DNA of 64,000 nt from Planctomycetota bacterium (GCA_027493525.1 JAOSKN010000002.1:310001-374000), one strand, 5' to 3'; counted from the first letter of the stretch, positions 27,901-37,238 are shown. The notes: generated from the letters alone by a model not told the origin. Numbers and translations are program-made.

Positions 27901-28679
27901 GCGACATTCTTGAGATAGATGGGCACGCCCTCTGCTTCGCGGACCACGACGTTTTCGAGATCACCGGTCGACTTAATGAAGCCCACGCCGCGGATGAAGA
28001 ACTCCACGCCGTTCTTCTCGATGACCTTCGCGCCCACGTCGATGTTCGATTTGACCACGGCGTTGTAGACGTCCATCAGCGAGACGCGGTGCGCGCGCAG
28101 CTTGTCGGGATGCAGGTCGATCTGGTACTGTTTGACATAGCCGCCGACGCTGGCGACTTCGGAAACGCCTTCCACGGAGTTGAGCTGGTAACGTATGTAC
28201 CAGTCCTGGATGGAGCGCAGTTCCGCGAGGTCGAAGCCTTCCCCTTCCACCGTGTACCAGTAGATCTGCCCCAGGGCCGTGGCGTCCGGCCCCAGCACCG
28301 GGACCACGCCCTGCGGCAGTCGTTCCTGGGCCACGTTCATCCGTTCCAGAACGCGCGCCCTGGCCCAGTAATAGTCCACCTCGTCCTTGAAGATCACGAA
28401 GACCATGGAGAATCCGAAGCCCGACATGGAGCGAATCGTCTTCACGCCCGGCGTGCCGGTCAGCGCGATGGTCAGGGGATACGTTACCTGATCGTCCACG
28501 TCCTGAGGCGAACGGCCCTCCCAGTCAGCGAAGACGATCACCTGCTTCTCGCCAATATCGGGAATCGCGTCCACGTGGACCTTGCGCAGGGCCACGTAGC
28601 CGCCGATACACAGGCCTACGACGATCAACGTCATTAGGAAAACGTTGTTCAGGCACCAACGGATGACGGCGTCAATCAT
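24983..28679 (-). CDS. cusA: CusA/CzcA-type heavy-metal RND pump, split by a frameshift
   Basis: Two long frames (28679-26790 and 26842-24983) together make one HME-RND transporter of about 1230 residues. The first half has the N-terminal helix, porter domain with SGFGFSMVFVIF, and the TM4 proton site in GDVADMGIIMTEN. The second half has FLYMPSLLP, a GVKIYGES segment, and TM10 with VVDDDGVVMSTYL. At 26843-26848 a GGG should be GG: with one G fewer, WLALGRLFSQL reads through. The pump exports copper, silver or another divalent ion across both membranes with the adaptor and TolC-type proteins encoded upstream. Methionine-rich sites hint at Cu/Ag but the metal is not certain. Confidence 0.88.
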
Positions 28680-30382
28680 GGCGAACCGATCCCATTGACC
28701 TTGGATTTTCCTTGCTCAATGTTTGTGCCCCTCGGGCATGGCCTTTTCGGGCGGCGCCTCTCCACCGTGACTGCCATGGTCGTGCCCGCCGCCCCCGGCC
28801 CGCCCTTAGGGAACAACAGGCTTTGCATACCCCGAATTTGCACTTGGCTGTCGATCAGGAAATTTCCGCGTACCGCGACCGCATCGTGTTCCTTGAGCCC
28901 TGACAGGACCGGATAGAACTCTTTCGTCTGGCCGCCTTCCGATACCGAAGCGCGCGGACCCAGCGTGACCTGGACGGGCTCGAATTCGCCCTTGACGCGT
29001 TCCACATAGACCAGCTTGTTCAGGCCGCTATCGAGCACTGCCGCCAAGGGAACGGCCAGGATCTCGCCGCTCGTCTGGGGCGCCTTGCTGAGCTTCATGC
29101 CGCAATCGGGACAGTTGCCCGGCTTATCCGATTTCACATGCGGGCACATTTCGCAAATCCATGTCTCCTGGTGAACATCTTTTTCAAGTTTCATGCCGCA
29201 TTTCGGACAGTTCCCAGGCTGGTCTTGCATGACTTCCGGATGCATGGGGCAGGTGTAGCGTTCGCCCGGATGGCGCCCATGCGCGGAAGAAACCTGCTTG
29301 AGGTCCATGCCGCACAGATCGCACTTGCCGGGGCCGTCCTTCAGGACCTCCGGGTGCATCGGGCAGTTGAACCGCCCTTCCACGCCGGTGGGCGCGGCGT
29401 GTCCATCGGAAAGCAAGGGCACGCGAATCCGGGCGCTGACGAACATGCCCGGCTTCAGGCGGCCATCCGTATTCGTCACGTTCACTCGCACGCGAATGGT
29501 GCGCGTGGATTCATTCAGGGTGGGGCTGATGAAGGTCACCATACCCTTGAAAGATTCGCCCGGGTAAGCTTCAGCCGCGATCTCCACGAGTTGTCCGTAC
29601 TGCACCCATGCGTATTCGAACTCATAGATGTCCAAATGCACCCAGAGGGACTCCAGGTTGGCGAGGCGGTACAGCGCGTCACCTGCCTTGACCGAGCTTT
29701 TCTCGACGACCATCTTCTCGACGACGGTTCCTTTCACCGGCGAGTAGATGGTCATCCGCTCCTCGATCTTCCTGGTCTTGAGTAGTTCCTCGATCTGTGC
29801 GTCGGTAATCTCCCAACGCCGGAGCTTCAGCCTCGCCGCTTCCACCAGGCGCGCGTTATCCGGGGTCTCAACCGCCAGGAGCAGTTCCTTCTGCGCAATG
29901 ACCAAATCCGGGCTGTAGATCTCGACCAGATGATCGCCTTTCTCCACCGCCATGCCCGTGTAATCGACAAATAGCCTTTCCACGTAGCCGTCAACGCGGG
30001 TCGTGACTGTGGCCAGCGCCGTCTCGTTGAACTGGATCATGCCTACGGCGCGAATCTCTTTGAACAGCTTGCGTTTGACCACGTGGGCCGTTTGAACGCT
30101 GGCCATGGCGCGCGCGTGCTCGGAGAGCTCCAGCTTGGGGTCGCCTGTACCTCCGCCGCTTGCGTCGGCCTGAATCAGGGGCATCTCGCAGATCGGGCAC
30201 TTGCCCGGATTGGGCAGCCGGACCTGCGGATGCATGGAGCAGGTCCAAGCGGTCTGCGCTTTTGCCCCCTCCTGTGAGGACTCACCAACCTGTGCGGACT
30301 TGCCGCCGCGCAGGGCAAAGCCGGCTCCAAAGGCCAGCAGCAGTAGCGCCAACATGCCGATCCATTTCCGCTTATCGTTCAT
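28676..30382 (-). CDS. cusB: CusB-type RND adaptor with four heavy-metal-binding domains
   Basis: Start at 30382 (MNDKRKW), followed by a membrane anchor. One heavy-metal-binding domain (CSMHP then CPICEMPL) lies at the N-terminus, the barrel-sandwich and beta-barrel of a membrane fusion protein follow, and three more such domains (CPMHPEVLKDG, CPMHPEVMQDQ, CEMCPHVKSD) are inserted before the final beta domain. One is usual, so this is a heavily loaded version. The read frame stops at 28676 in an ATGA overlap with cusA, but the neighbouring frame from about 28795 encodes a His-rich tail (HDHGSHGGE to EGHKH, ending 28716) typical of such adaptors, so a missing G near 28790 is possible. Confidence 0.88.
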   Translation of the reverse strand: MNDKRKWIGMLALLLLAFGAGFALRGGKSAQVGESSQEGAKAQTAWTCSMHPQVRLPNPGKCPICEMPLIQADASGGGTGDPKLELSEHARAMASVQTAHVVKRKLFKEIRAVGMIQFNETALATVTTRVDGYVERLFVDYTGMAVEKGDHLVEIYSPDLVIAQKELLLAVETPDNARLVEAARLKLRRWEITDAQIEELLKTRKIEERMTIYSPVKGTVVEKMVVEKSSVKAGDALYRLANLESLWVHLDIYEFEYAWVQYGQLVEIAAEAYPGESFKGMVTFISPTLNESTRTIRVRVNVTNTDGRLKPGMFVSARIRVPLLSDGHAAPTGVEGRFNCPMHPEVLKDGPGKCDLCGMDLKQVSSAHGRHPGERYTCPMHPEVMQDQPGNCPKCGMKLEKDVHQETWICEMCPHVKSDKPGNCPDCGMKLSKAPQTSGEILAVPLAAVLDSGLNKLVYVERVKGEFEPVQVTLGPRASVSEGGQTKEFYPVLSGLKEHDAVAVRGNFLIDSQVQIRGMQSLLFPKGGPGAAGTTMAVTVERRRPKRPCPRGTNIEQGKSKVNGIGSP

Positions 30383-31968
30383 GGCTTCTGCTCCTCGCGG
30401 GAACCGGGCAGCAGGCGCGCAGCGCTCCGGCCACAAGCCCCTTCCAGATCGACTAAAGCCCGGTTGTGTTCCATCCGGGCTTTTTCCAGGCTCAGCGAGC
30501 TGTTCAGGTACAGGCGCGCCGAATCGAGGTATTCGATGAATGGCGTCGCGGCGGTGTTGTAACGTTCCCGATAGGTCTCCAGCGCCTGGCGTGCTTTGGG
30601 AACCACCGCGTCCGCCAGCGTCTTACGCTCCCGGGTCGTGGCGTCGGCCATGAAATGCGCATCCTTCACCATGAAGGCCACGTCGGCCTCCATGGCATCC
30701 CGCATGCGCAAAGCCTGCTGGACACGCACGCGAAGCTCGTCGATGTAAGCCGCGTTCGCGCCGAACCCGGCACGTTCGGCGGACGGCTTCTGCATCGGCG
30801 GAAACGCAGCCATCTCCGAGCGGGTGGGCCCCGCCTCGGCGCCCACTGAAGGAGCGATCAGGCTGGCGCCCTGGGATCCGCGCGGAAGAACCATCGTCTC
30901 GGCCATGCGGACCATGGTCTCCATCAGCGCGACCTCGACACGCGCTCCAGCCAGGGCTTGGTTCTGCTGAGCAGCCAGGCGAAGCAGTTCGTCCAGTGCC
31001 TGAACCTCGTCCGACAGGTCTGTGGGGTGCAAGGCGCCCCACGGCGTTTCGGGCGGCAGACCCAGCACCGCGTTGACTTTCGCTATGGCGTTGATCCGCT
31101 CGCGTTCGGCCGTGAGCACCTGGGTATCGAGCATCGCAAGTTCGGATTGCGCTTTCAGCGAATCGGCCTGGCTGGCGCGGCCTACCTTGAGTTGCTCGGC
31201 GGCTATGGCGTCCATCTTGGCGAAGAGGTCGCGGTTCTCCTTCAGGATCGCCGCCTGTCGTTCGGCGAATTGCACGGAGAAGAAGCCGCGCGCCGCGTCG
31301 TTGATGGCCTTGCGCAAGGCCTCGATGTACTTCAGGCGCGCAAGCTCCGCCTCCTGGTCGATGGCCTGCCCCTTCAGCGCCAATGCTGACGGAAACGGAA
31401 ACGCCTTTTCAGGCATTTCCTTATGACTCTGGGGGCCGACCATCGTGTCCAGCTCGCGGACGAACGAGCGGTACTGCGCGATGAGTTCCTCCAGGTAGGC
31501 CGCCTGCTCGAATCGCCGAAGCGTGGAGCGCAGCGCTTCATAGGCCACGCGAGCCTCGGGATTGCGCTCGGCGGCCAGCAGCATGACCAGCGGCATGGAA
31601 ATCCCAGTTTGCAGGAGGGCAGCGGCCTGCTCCTGGTTTGCGCCTGCCGGCTTGACCTTGGAGAGAAGGTCGGCCGGCAAGCCGGCAATCAATTCGGCAT
31701 CGCCCAATTCTTGCTCGACCCGCTTGACCCAAGCCTCCCGCCTTTCCGCAATGGATGCCATCAGTTCCTTGAATGCTTGTCGATGCGTCTGCGCGTCACG
31801 ATCCGTGGAGGTTGATCGAGCTTGCTTAACAAAAGCCTCCACGAGCTTCGTAGTGGACGGGTCCCGGGAGGATTCAGCCTCGGCGGCCGCGGCGATCCCC
31901 AATGGTAGGGTGCATAGGATGGCCAAGCAGCAGGGCAACGTCCGCATCGTCAGCCTGAAAGAGGTCAT
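30379..31968 (-). CDS. TolC-family outer-membrane factor, atypical
   Basis: This 529-residue protein has a signal peptide (LPLGIAAAAEAE) and long amphipathic helices with the TolC-like block QLKVGRASQADSLKAQSELA and KVNAVLGLPP. The N-terminal 130 residues are more charged than in most relatives. It overlaps cusB by an ATGA and is itself overlapped by the next TolC-like gene, so two such proteins are made from one transcript. It probably forms or supports the exit duct of the metal pump. Confidence 0.75.
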   Translation of the reverse strand: MTSFRLTMRTLPCCLAILCTLPLGIAAAAEAESSRDPSTTKLVEAFVKQARSTSTDRDAQTHRQAFKELMASIAERREAWVKRVEQELGDAELIAGLPADLLSKVKPAGANQEQAAALLQTGISMPLVMLLAAERNPEARVAYEALRSTLRRFEQAAYLEELIAQYRSFVRELDTMVGPQSHKEMPEKAFPFPSALALKGQAIDQEAELARLKYIEALRKAINDAARGFFSVQFAERQAAILKENRDLFAKMDAIAAEQLKVGRASQADSLKAQSELAMLDTQVLTAERERINAIAKVNAVLGLPPETPWGALHPTDLSDEVQALDELLRLAAQQNQALAGARVEVALMETMVRMAETMVLPRGSQGASLIAPSVGAEAGPTRSEMAAFPPMQKPSAERAGFGANAAYIDELRVRVQQALRMRDAMEADVAFMVKDAHFMADATTRERKTLADAVVPKARQALETYRERYNTAATPFIEYLDSARLYLNSSLSLEKARMEHNRALVDLEGACGRSAARLLPGSREEQKP

Positions 31969-33425
31969 GGCGCCGGCTCCTTGTTCTCGCCTGGGGTATG
32001 AGGTTCAGGAGTGTCCTGGCTCTCGTTGACCGGTTCGAAGGCCGTGCCAAGGATCCGCTCTACGCGCGCCAGATGCTGATAGAAATCCGCGGTTGCTCGG
32101 AGGCGGGCGAGTTCAAAATTGTGCACCGTAGCCGTGGTTTCGAGCACGGACGCGAGGTTTGCTTCGCCCTTGCGATACAGTTCCTCGGCCGATTGCAGGG
32201 CTTGCCGCCCCTGAGGAATGAGCGTGTCGCGATAGAGCCGAACCAGTCTGCTCGCGTTGCGCAACGAGAAGTACGCCTTGGCCAGCGCCGCGCGAATCTC
32301 CTGGCGTTGCGCTTCTTCTTCGGCCAAGGCCGCTTTTTCCATCTCCGAAGCCTCGCGAGCCATGGCTTTGTATTTGTTGAACCAAAGGGGGATCGAGATT
32401 CCCACGCCCACGGTGATCGGATCGCGCGTGGGGTCGGTTCCATCCGGCATCTCGCCGGTGCGCATGTAGCTGGCGCTCACCGAAAGGTCGGGAATCGGCG
32501 CGCGGCGCGCGTACTTGCTTTGAAGGATCGACCGCTCGACCTCGATGCCGGCCGCGGCCAATTCCTGGTTGTAGCGTTCGGCAATTTCGAGCAGGCTGTC
32601 CAGGGAGTCACGCAATTCTGCCGGGTCCGCCACGTCTTCCGTGGGGCCCAGGCCTCGCCCCTTTGGCAGCGCGAGCATGGCGCTCAACCGAGCGGCTTCG
32701 GTTTCACGCATCTCCTTCAGCAGGACCAAGTCGTACCCTAGCTGTTCACGCTGGCTCTCGGCGCGGAATTGCTCAGGCAGTTTGGGCCTTCCAACCTCAG
32801 TGCCTCCGGCGGCTAGGGCCGCGTAGCGCTCATAGAGCTTGCGAATCTCCGTGGTGACGGACTGAGCTCGGTCGATGTAAAAGAGTTCAAAGTACATCTC
32901 CTTCGCGTCGGTAAGCGCGTTGCGTGTGGCCGCCTGGTATCTGAGGAAAGCGGCCTGCGCCTCTTTGTCGGCGATCTTTCCGGCAATCGCCAGCTTTCCG
33001 GGATAGGGGATGGACTGCGAAATCATCAGTTCCCATTTTTCTTCCTCCGGCGCCATCTGCCGGACGTAGTACCTCCCCGAAACCATCGGATCCGGCAGCG
33101 TGAAGGCTTGGGGATACTTCTGCGCCGCAGCCTGCCATTTGTGGTAGGCCGCCTTGACCATCGGGCTCTCTATAGCCGCGGCATGCAGCAGCTCCGGGAG
33201 CGTGAGCTTGTCCGACAGCCCGGCAATGGGATTCTCGGCTCGGTTCGCGATTTGCCCCTCTGCGTTACATTCCGCAAGGACGTGGCGGGCCATGCGGGCC
33301 TCCATCAGTTCGTCCGCATCCATCCACGGTCGCGCAGACGATCGTGAGGTGCCGCAACCGCTCTGAAGTAGGGCAGTTGCCGACAGAAGAGCGCCCAGAA
33401 GCAGGTAATCTCGCAGTCTTCGCAT
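31965..33425 (-). CDS. TolC/CusC-family outer-membrane lipoprotein
   Basis: About 486 residues with a lipobox (LLQSGCGTS) after MRRLRDYLLLGALLS. Typical outer-membrane-efflux-protein repeats follow, including the ELYRKGEANLASVLETTATVHNFELARL helix (here quoted in part: ELYRKGEANLASVLE) and the PLWFNKYKA loop. It is the CusC-like partner of the pump encoded downstream and would form the channel through the outer membrane. It overlaps the next gene by 4 bases. The start at 33425 gives the better signal; a longer start at 33440 adds five residues. Confidence 0.85.
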   Translation of the reverse strand: MRRLRDYLLLGALLSATALLQSGCGTSRSSARPWMDADELMEARMARHVLAECNAEGQIANRAENPIAGLSDKLTLPELLHAAAIESPMVKAAYHKWQAAAQKYPQAFTLPDPMVSGRYYVRQMAPEEEKWELMISQSIPYPGKLAIAGKIADKEAQAAFLRYQAATRNALTDAKEMYFELFYIDRAQSVTTEIRKLYERYAALAAGGTEVGRPKLPEQFRAESQREQLGYDLVLLKEMRETEAARLSAMLALPKGRGLGPTEDVADPAELRDSLDSLLEIAERYNQELAAAGIEVERSILQSKYARRAPIPDLSVSASYMRTGEMPDGTDPTRDPITVGVGISIPLWFNKYKAMAREASEMEKAALAEEEAQRQEIRAALAKAYFSLRNASRLVRLYRDTLIPQGRQALQSAEELYRKGEANLASVLETTATVHNFELARLRATADFYQHLARVERILGTAFEPVNESQDTPEPHTPGENKEPAP

Positions 33426-33583
33426 AATCGGAATCCACATCGAATTCAGGTTTAAGCCTTACGGCTATGGCATCATTCAGGCTCGCGGGCCGTGTCGCCG
33501 ATACGCTACATGCGTGGAAAACGACCCCATGGGCAGACCCTGCCCCGGCCTGTTCGCTGGCGCCTCTTGGATATTGGGAACTG

Positions 33584-34003
33584 CTAGAGCAGGAATGTGG
33601 ATTTCAAAAGATATATCGGTCGCGAGGGAAGAAGAGGAGGTGCTGGCCCGACTGTGGTTGCGCAGAAATCGATCTCTATCCTCGGTGCCGCGAAGTTGAA
33701 AAGGACGGCGTAAGCAGTCTTGGAGTAGTTTGTCTGACCTTCATAGATCTTGCCGTCTTGGATACCGCTTCCCACAAAGATTTTGCAGCCGCAACAACAC
33801 GTCTTCAATTGACCAACCTTCGTCCCCACATCTTCCTGCTTCAATGTATCGGCCGAATGGCAGCAAGAACGCAAGACCACCTTGTCAGGGGCGGCCTCTG
33901 AGCTAATAGAAGAAAGGAAGTGGCAAGGACAAAAGCCATATCCGGCCCCGAGAAATAGGATCGGGAGCAGCAAGCCCAATATACAAGCATTCACGCATCT
34001 CAT
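33584..34003 (-). CDS. Cysteine-rich secreted leader protein of the efflux operon
   Basis: A 139-residue protein with a signal-like N-terminus (MRCVNACILGLLLPILFLGAG) and cysteine groups FCPCHF, RSCCHS and KTCCCGCK that could bind a soft metal. No family is recognised. It is upstream of the CusC-like gene in the same direction with a 158-base gap, so it may be the first gene of the metal operon or a separately transcribed metal-binding protein. AAGG lies just before the ATG. Confidence 0.55.
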   Translation of the reverse strand: MRCVNACILGLLLPILFLGAGYGFCPCHFLSSISSEAAPDKVVLRSCCHSADTLKQEDVGTKVGQLKTCCCGCKIFVGSGIQDGKIYEGQTNYSKTAYAVLFNFAAPRIEIDFCATTVGPAPPLLPSRPIYLLKSTFLL

Positions 34004-34454
34004 ACAACCTTGACCCTATGCGGCGACACGGCTAATGACAAGTCCATTCTGCCGCGTGTCCTGGATCAAGAACGGTGAGGCCGCGACGTTGGCCTAGGCG
34101 CCCATTCTACATTGAGCTTGATGGCTTGGCGTGCCTTGCACCCGGGGACTTCGCTTTCTGATAGGCGATATCCAAGGCGCAGAACCTGCTACGGCACAAG
34201 TCCCCCGAGATCACTCTTCAAATGCGGCGCATTATCGTGGAACGGCAGCTGTCCCTTCCCAATCTCTGATCGTATTTTCCAGCCCTTCTCTACCCAATTG
34301 CCGTCGCAGTTCGCCTTTCGCCTTCCTGCCCTAATTCGGTAATCCGTAACCCAGACCCCGCAGACCTCGTCGCCTTACCCGCGCCGTCGTGCCCAGCCGT
34401 TTTGCGTATGAACGTTAAGCTCGCGCGCTTCGATGCCCCGAGGCGTGCAATTCG
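34004..34454. other. Gap without recognised gene
   Basis: About 450 bases separate the minus-strand metal operon from the transposon scar. Short frames exist but none has a ribosome site or recognisable content. It should hold the promoter of the cysteine-rich gene at 34003; TTGTCA with a weak TAGGGT 17 bases on is the best I can see on the minus strand. Confidence 0.3.
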
Positions 34455-35012
34455 ATGCTGGCGCGGTTCTACCGGTCCGAGGACGAACTTCTACGCCTGC
34501 ATCGCGGCCTGAAGCAGACGGCGTGTCCGGCTTGCAAAGCGACCGGCACCCTCAACCTGCACGGCTGGCTCTACGGCTACGGCGAGCACGACGAACAACG
34601 CAAATCCCGGCGCGGGCGGCGGGTCTTCTGCAACAACCGCAAGCGTCGGCGCAACGGCTGCGGGCGCACCTTCAGCGTCTGGGCCGTCGATAAGCTCAAA
34701 CGCATGCGCCTGAGCGCCGGCGCCCTGGGGTCGTTTCTGGCCTTCGTGTTCACGCTCGGCGATAAAGCCGCGGCTTGGCGCGCGGCCGGTTCGGACCTGA
34801 GCGTCTCCTGCGCCTACCGTCTCTGGACGCGGTTCCTGCACGCCCAAAGCCGCCTGCGAGCCGCGCTGGTACGCCTCTACCCTTCGCCGCCCGAGCGCTC
34901 CCATGCAGGGGGGCCGGCCGAGCAGACCCTGGCCCACCTACGAGCGGCCTTTCCGCACGACCCTTGCCTCGTCTCGGCCTTTCAGCACCGGCTCCGGGCC
35001 GCTTTCCTGTAG
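34455..35012 (+). CDS. Transposon-associated zinc-ribbon protein
   Basis: A 185-residue protein with C24, C27, C59 and C69 in CPACKATG and FCNNRKRRRNGCG, followed by RTFSVW and a helical part. This zinc-ribbon layout is one I associate with short proteins of insertion elements. There is a normal stop at 35012, and the next 260 bases carry a broken integrase-like frame. It lies in a region of mixed debris next to an inverted duplication, so it is probably part of a dead element. The element family is not identified. Confidence 0.5.
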   Translation: MLARFYRSEDELLRLHRGLKQTACPACKATGTLNLHGWLYGYGEHDEQRKSRRGRRVFCNNRKRRRNGCGRTFSVWAVDKLKRMRLSAGALGSFLAFVFTLGDKAAAWRAAGSDLSVSCAYRLWTRFLHAQSRLRAALVRLYPSPPERSHAGGPAEQTLAHLRAAFPHDPCLVSAFQHRLRAAFL

Positions 35013-35039
35013 GCGCCGCCTTCGGCCAAGCCGAGCATC

Positions 35040-35270
35040 CCGATCGTCCCGCATCGAACCGCTTACGCACCCGCAAACCCGCTCCGGCCGCCCGCCGAAA
35101 CCCTGACGACCTTCGAACTGCCCGTGCCGTGGCTGCCGCTCTTTCGCTACTACGTCGCCTCGCTCGAAGACGGCTTTTCGCGCAAGCTCCTGGCGCTTCG
35201 CATCTACCGCGACGCCCCTACGACCGCCGACATGCTGAAGCTGGTCCGCTCGTGCGCGAAGGAATGGCCT
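35040..35270 (+). pseudogene. Fragment of an integrase-like (rve) transposase
   Basis: A short open stretch contains YYVASLEDGFSRKLLALRIY and then RDAPTTADMLKLVRSCAKE, which resembles the first strands of an rve/DDE integrase fold (aspartate before SRK). The catalytic remainder is missing, and similarity is lost by about 35270. It follows the zinc-ribbon gene and ends near the junction of the inverted duplication at 35445. I read it as the remains of an insertion element. Confidence 0.4.
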
Positions 35271-35378
35271 GGGTGCGTGGACCAAGCGCAAAGCAATGGG
35301 CTGGGTGTCGAGCACTTTTCCTTCGACCGAGACCCGCGCGCCGAGAACATCGTCGTCCTTGCTGTTGCGAAAGTTCTG

Positions 35379-35684
35379 CTAGGCCACGATGAAGACGCCA
35401 TTGAAGAACGCGAGGCGTGGGTTCTCCTGTACGCCCGTCTTGCACGGCGCGATCTTGACGTTGCCGATCGTCTGGTGCGCGTCCGACCTCGGGACCGGGA
35501 TCCACAGCTTCAGCTTCTTCGCGCCGGCAGGGACCTCCTTCACGAACGCCTGGTAGGTAAACGTGAACGAGCGCGCCCTCTTGCCCGAGGGAGCCTCGCG
35601 CGCATCCAACTCGGGGTCCGCCGCACGGGCGGGCAGGACCAGCAGGCCCAGTAAGAGCCCTGCACAACACCGTGTCGCGATCAT
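35379..35684 (-). pseudogene. Truncated 5' copy of the transglutaminase-like gene
   Basis: From the ATG at 35684 the first 80 residues equal those of the intact gene at 61281 (signal peptide and the segment LKLWIPVPRSDAHQTIGNVKIAP). After 35445 the sequence diverges and stops at 35379. The catalytic Cys, His and Asp are missing, so the product cannot be active. It is the end of an 870-base inverted copy of 60651-61520. Confidence 0.85.
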
Positions 35685-36314
35685 CGCACGTTCCTCCCTC
35701 AGAGAACGAATCGGTTGCTCTCGCCAACGACCATGGTCTGCCGATGGAATCTCGGTCTGTGTGGATGCAGTGCAGGCGGACGGTATCAGAAGCGACGCCG
35801 CGCGGCGGGGTTCGAGGCAACGCGCGCATGGCAATGGGTCCTTTCAGCGCGGCGCACGCGCCACGTCGTCAGGGCCGTCTCCGCGCTGGGCGTGGCGCGC
35901 GGACTCCAGAGCTTGCAACCTAACGCTCTCCCCGCGGAAATGGCGCGACGCACCCCAGGCACGACATGCCCCGTACCATACCCGTTGGCCGGTCAGGATT
36001 CAGCCAGCCACCCAGCGCCGGTTGTTCCCCTCGCGGCGCGTCCGTCCCCGCGCGTCGAAGTGCTCCACCGGCGGCACCACGTCTTTCCGGTTGAGGTCCA
36101 GGGCCTGGCGGATTTCCGAAACGGTTCGCTCCGCGCCCGCGCCGAAAAGAGCCTTGGTTACCGCGAGCATCTCGGCGTAAGCATGCGCGTGATAAGCGAA
36201 TTCAGGCGGTACTTCCACGGCCTTGCCCGTCTCGCAGAGGTAACGCAGAACCTCGCGAAAATCCCTCGATGAAAGTCCAAGCCTTGCGGCCAGCTCCTCG
36301 CGCAGCGGCGGCAT
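35445..36314 (-). repeat. 870-bp inverted partial duplication, copy A
   Basis: The minus strand of this stretch matches 60651-61520 at equal length, with a handful of substitutions and no indels seen. It covers the last 105 codons of selB, the intergenic region and the first 80 codons of the transglutaminase-like gene. Similarity stops sharply at both ends: before the ATG at 36314, and after GCGCCG at 35445. Transposon debris lies beside the second end. Confidence 0.9.
36000..36314 (-). pseudogene. Copy of the C-terminal winged-helix domains of SelB
   Basis: This 104-residue frame starts at an ATG exactly at the duplication edge and matches the end of SelB at 58974-60965 ([16 protein letters not shown] to RRWVAG). 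It covers the last two winged-helix domains, which bind the SECIS RNA. Four residues differ, all non-synonymous and in the last domain: Y to D, L to P, L to R and K to N. That points to loss of function rather than a second working domain. No GTPase domain or ribosome site is present. Confidence 0.85.
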
Positions 36315-36424
36315 CTCTGGAAACGCCTGTACGGGTGCTTCTCGGCACCGATGCAGCCAAACTAAATTCTCATATTCAGCGATGATCGGGATCGTAATAG
36401 GGGCGTTTGCTTCACGGATTCAGG

Positions 36425-37232
36425 TCAGAGCCCCGACCTGGGCTCGGAAACAGCGCCGGCCTTAAAGCGGTTGGTGACTTGGCAGCATCCTGGGTTGCAT
36501 CTATATGCGTTGAGAACTTCCATCCAGTCATGGCCACCTGGCACAGGTCCGAAGCCCTCGATCACGCCCCCCAACTTCTTCCTTTTCATTCAAGAAGACA
36601 ATGCTTGGCACTCCGGCGACTCCGAGCCGGTTCATAAGCAAGCAATTCCGCTCCCGTATCGGCGGCGGCACTCCCGCGGACAGGTCACAGTCGAGAAGAA
36701 CCACCTTTCTGTTTGCAAAGTCCCGAAATTCGTTACCCGTGAACACGCGCGCTTGAAATTCCTTGCTTCCCCAATCCGCATCGTCGTGGAAGAATATCAT
36801 CAGGAACCGATGCTCCGCTCTTGCCGTCTCGATTGCCTTGGGAAAGTCCTTTAACCACGCCGGTTCGGGGGCACTCCAGTATTCGTACTGGGCATAAACG
36901 CAGGCCGTTAAGACCAGCAAGGCACCGGCAATAAGAATTGGAAGCGCAATGCGAGGAGTTCTCTTGGCCACGGCTGGTCTTGCGCCCACAAGGCACCTTG
37001 CAGAGGCGTTTGCGCTGGAAAGGTTTTGCCCGGGCCTCCTCCGATCCGCCGCGAGTACCTTTTTGCCGGAACGACACATGCGATGCCATGCCGTGGATTC
37101 GGCGTTGTTTCGCGGGCGTAAATCGGAGCGAGCCCAACCAAACCTCCAGAGAGCGCCCATGATCAATTCTCCCGGTATCCGCATGCCACCGGCAAGATAT
37201 GGCAGAAGGCCGTGCAAGCCTGAAAGGGACAA
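36425..37232 (-). CDS. Membrane-anchored thioredoxin-like protein lacking CxxC, broken by a frameshift
   Basis: The frame from 37232 has an internal hydrophobic helix (ALPILIAGALLVLTACVYA) and then a thioredoxin-like fold: FLMIFFHDDADW, KVVLLDCDLSAG and GVAGVPSIVFLN with the cis-proline. Where DsbD- or DUF255-like proteins have DWCxxC, this one has DWGSKEF, so the redox cysteines are absent. The read frame stops at 36528, but removing one G from a GGGGGG run near 36570 restores GGVIEGFGPVPGGHDWM and continues to a stop at 36425. The first 70 residues before the helix are doubtful and the true start may be nearer. A redox role is unlikely without cysteines unless this is a partner-binding domain. 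Confidence 0.5.
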
Positions 37233-37238
37233 ATCCTC

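Noticed and set aside
26556..28637. 693-codon plus-strand frame opposite cusA
   Set aside because: It runs exactly across the strongly conserved RND gene and its peptide is His/Asp/Gly-rich shadow sequence.
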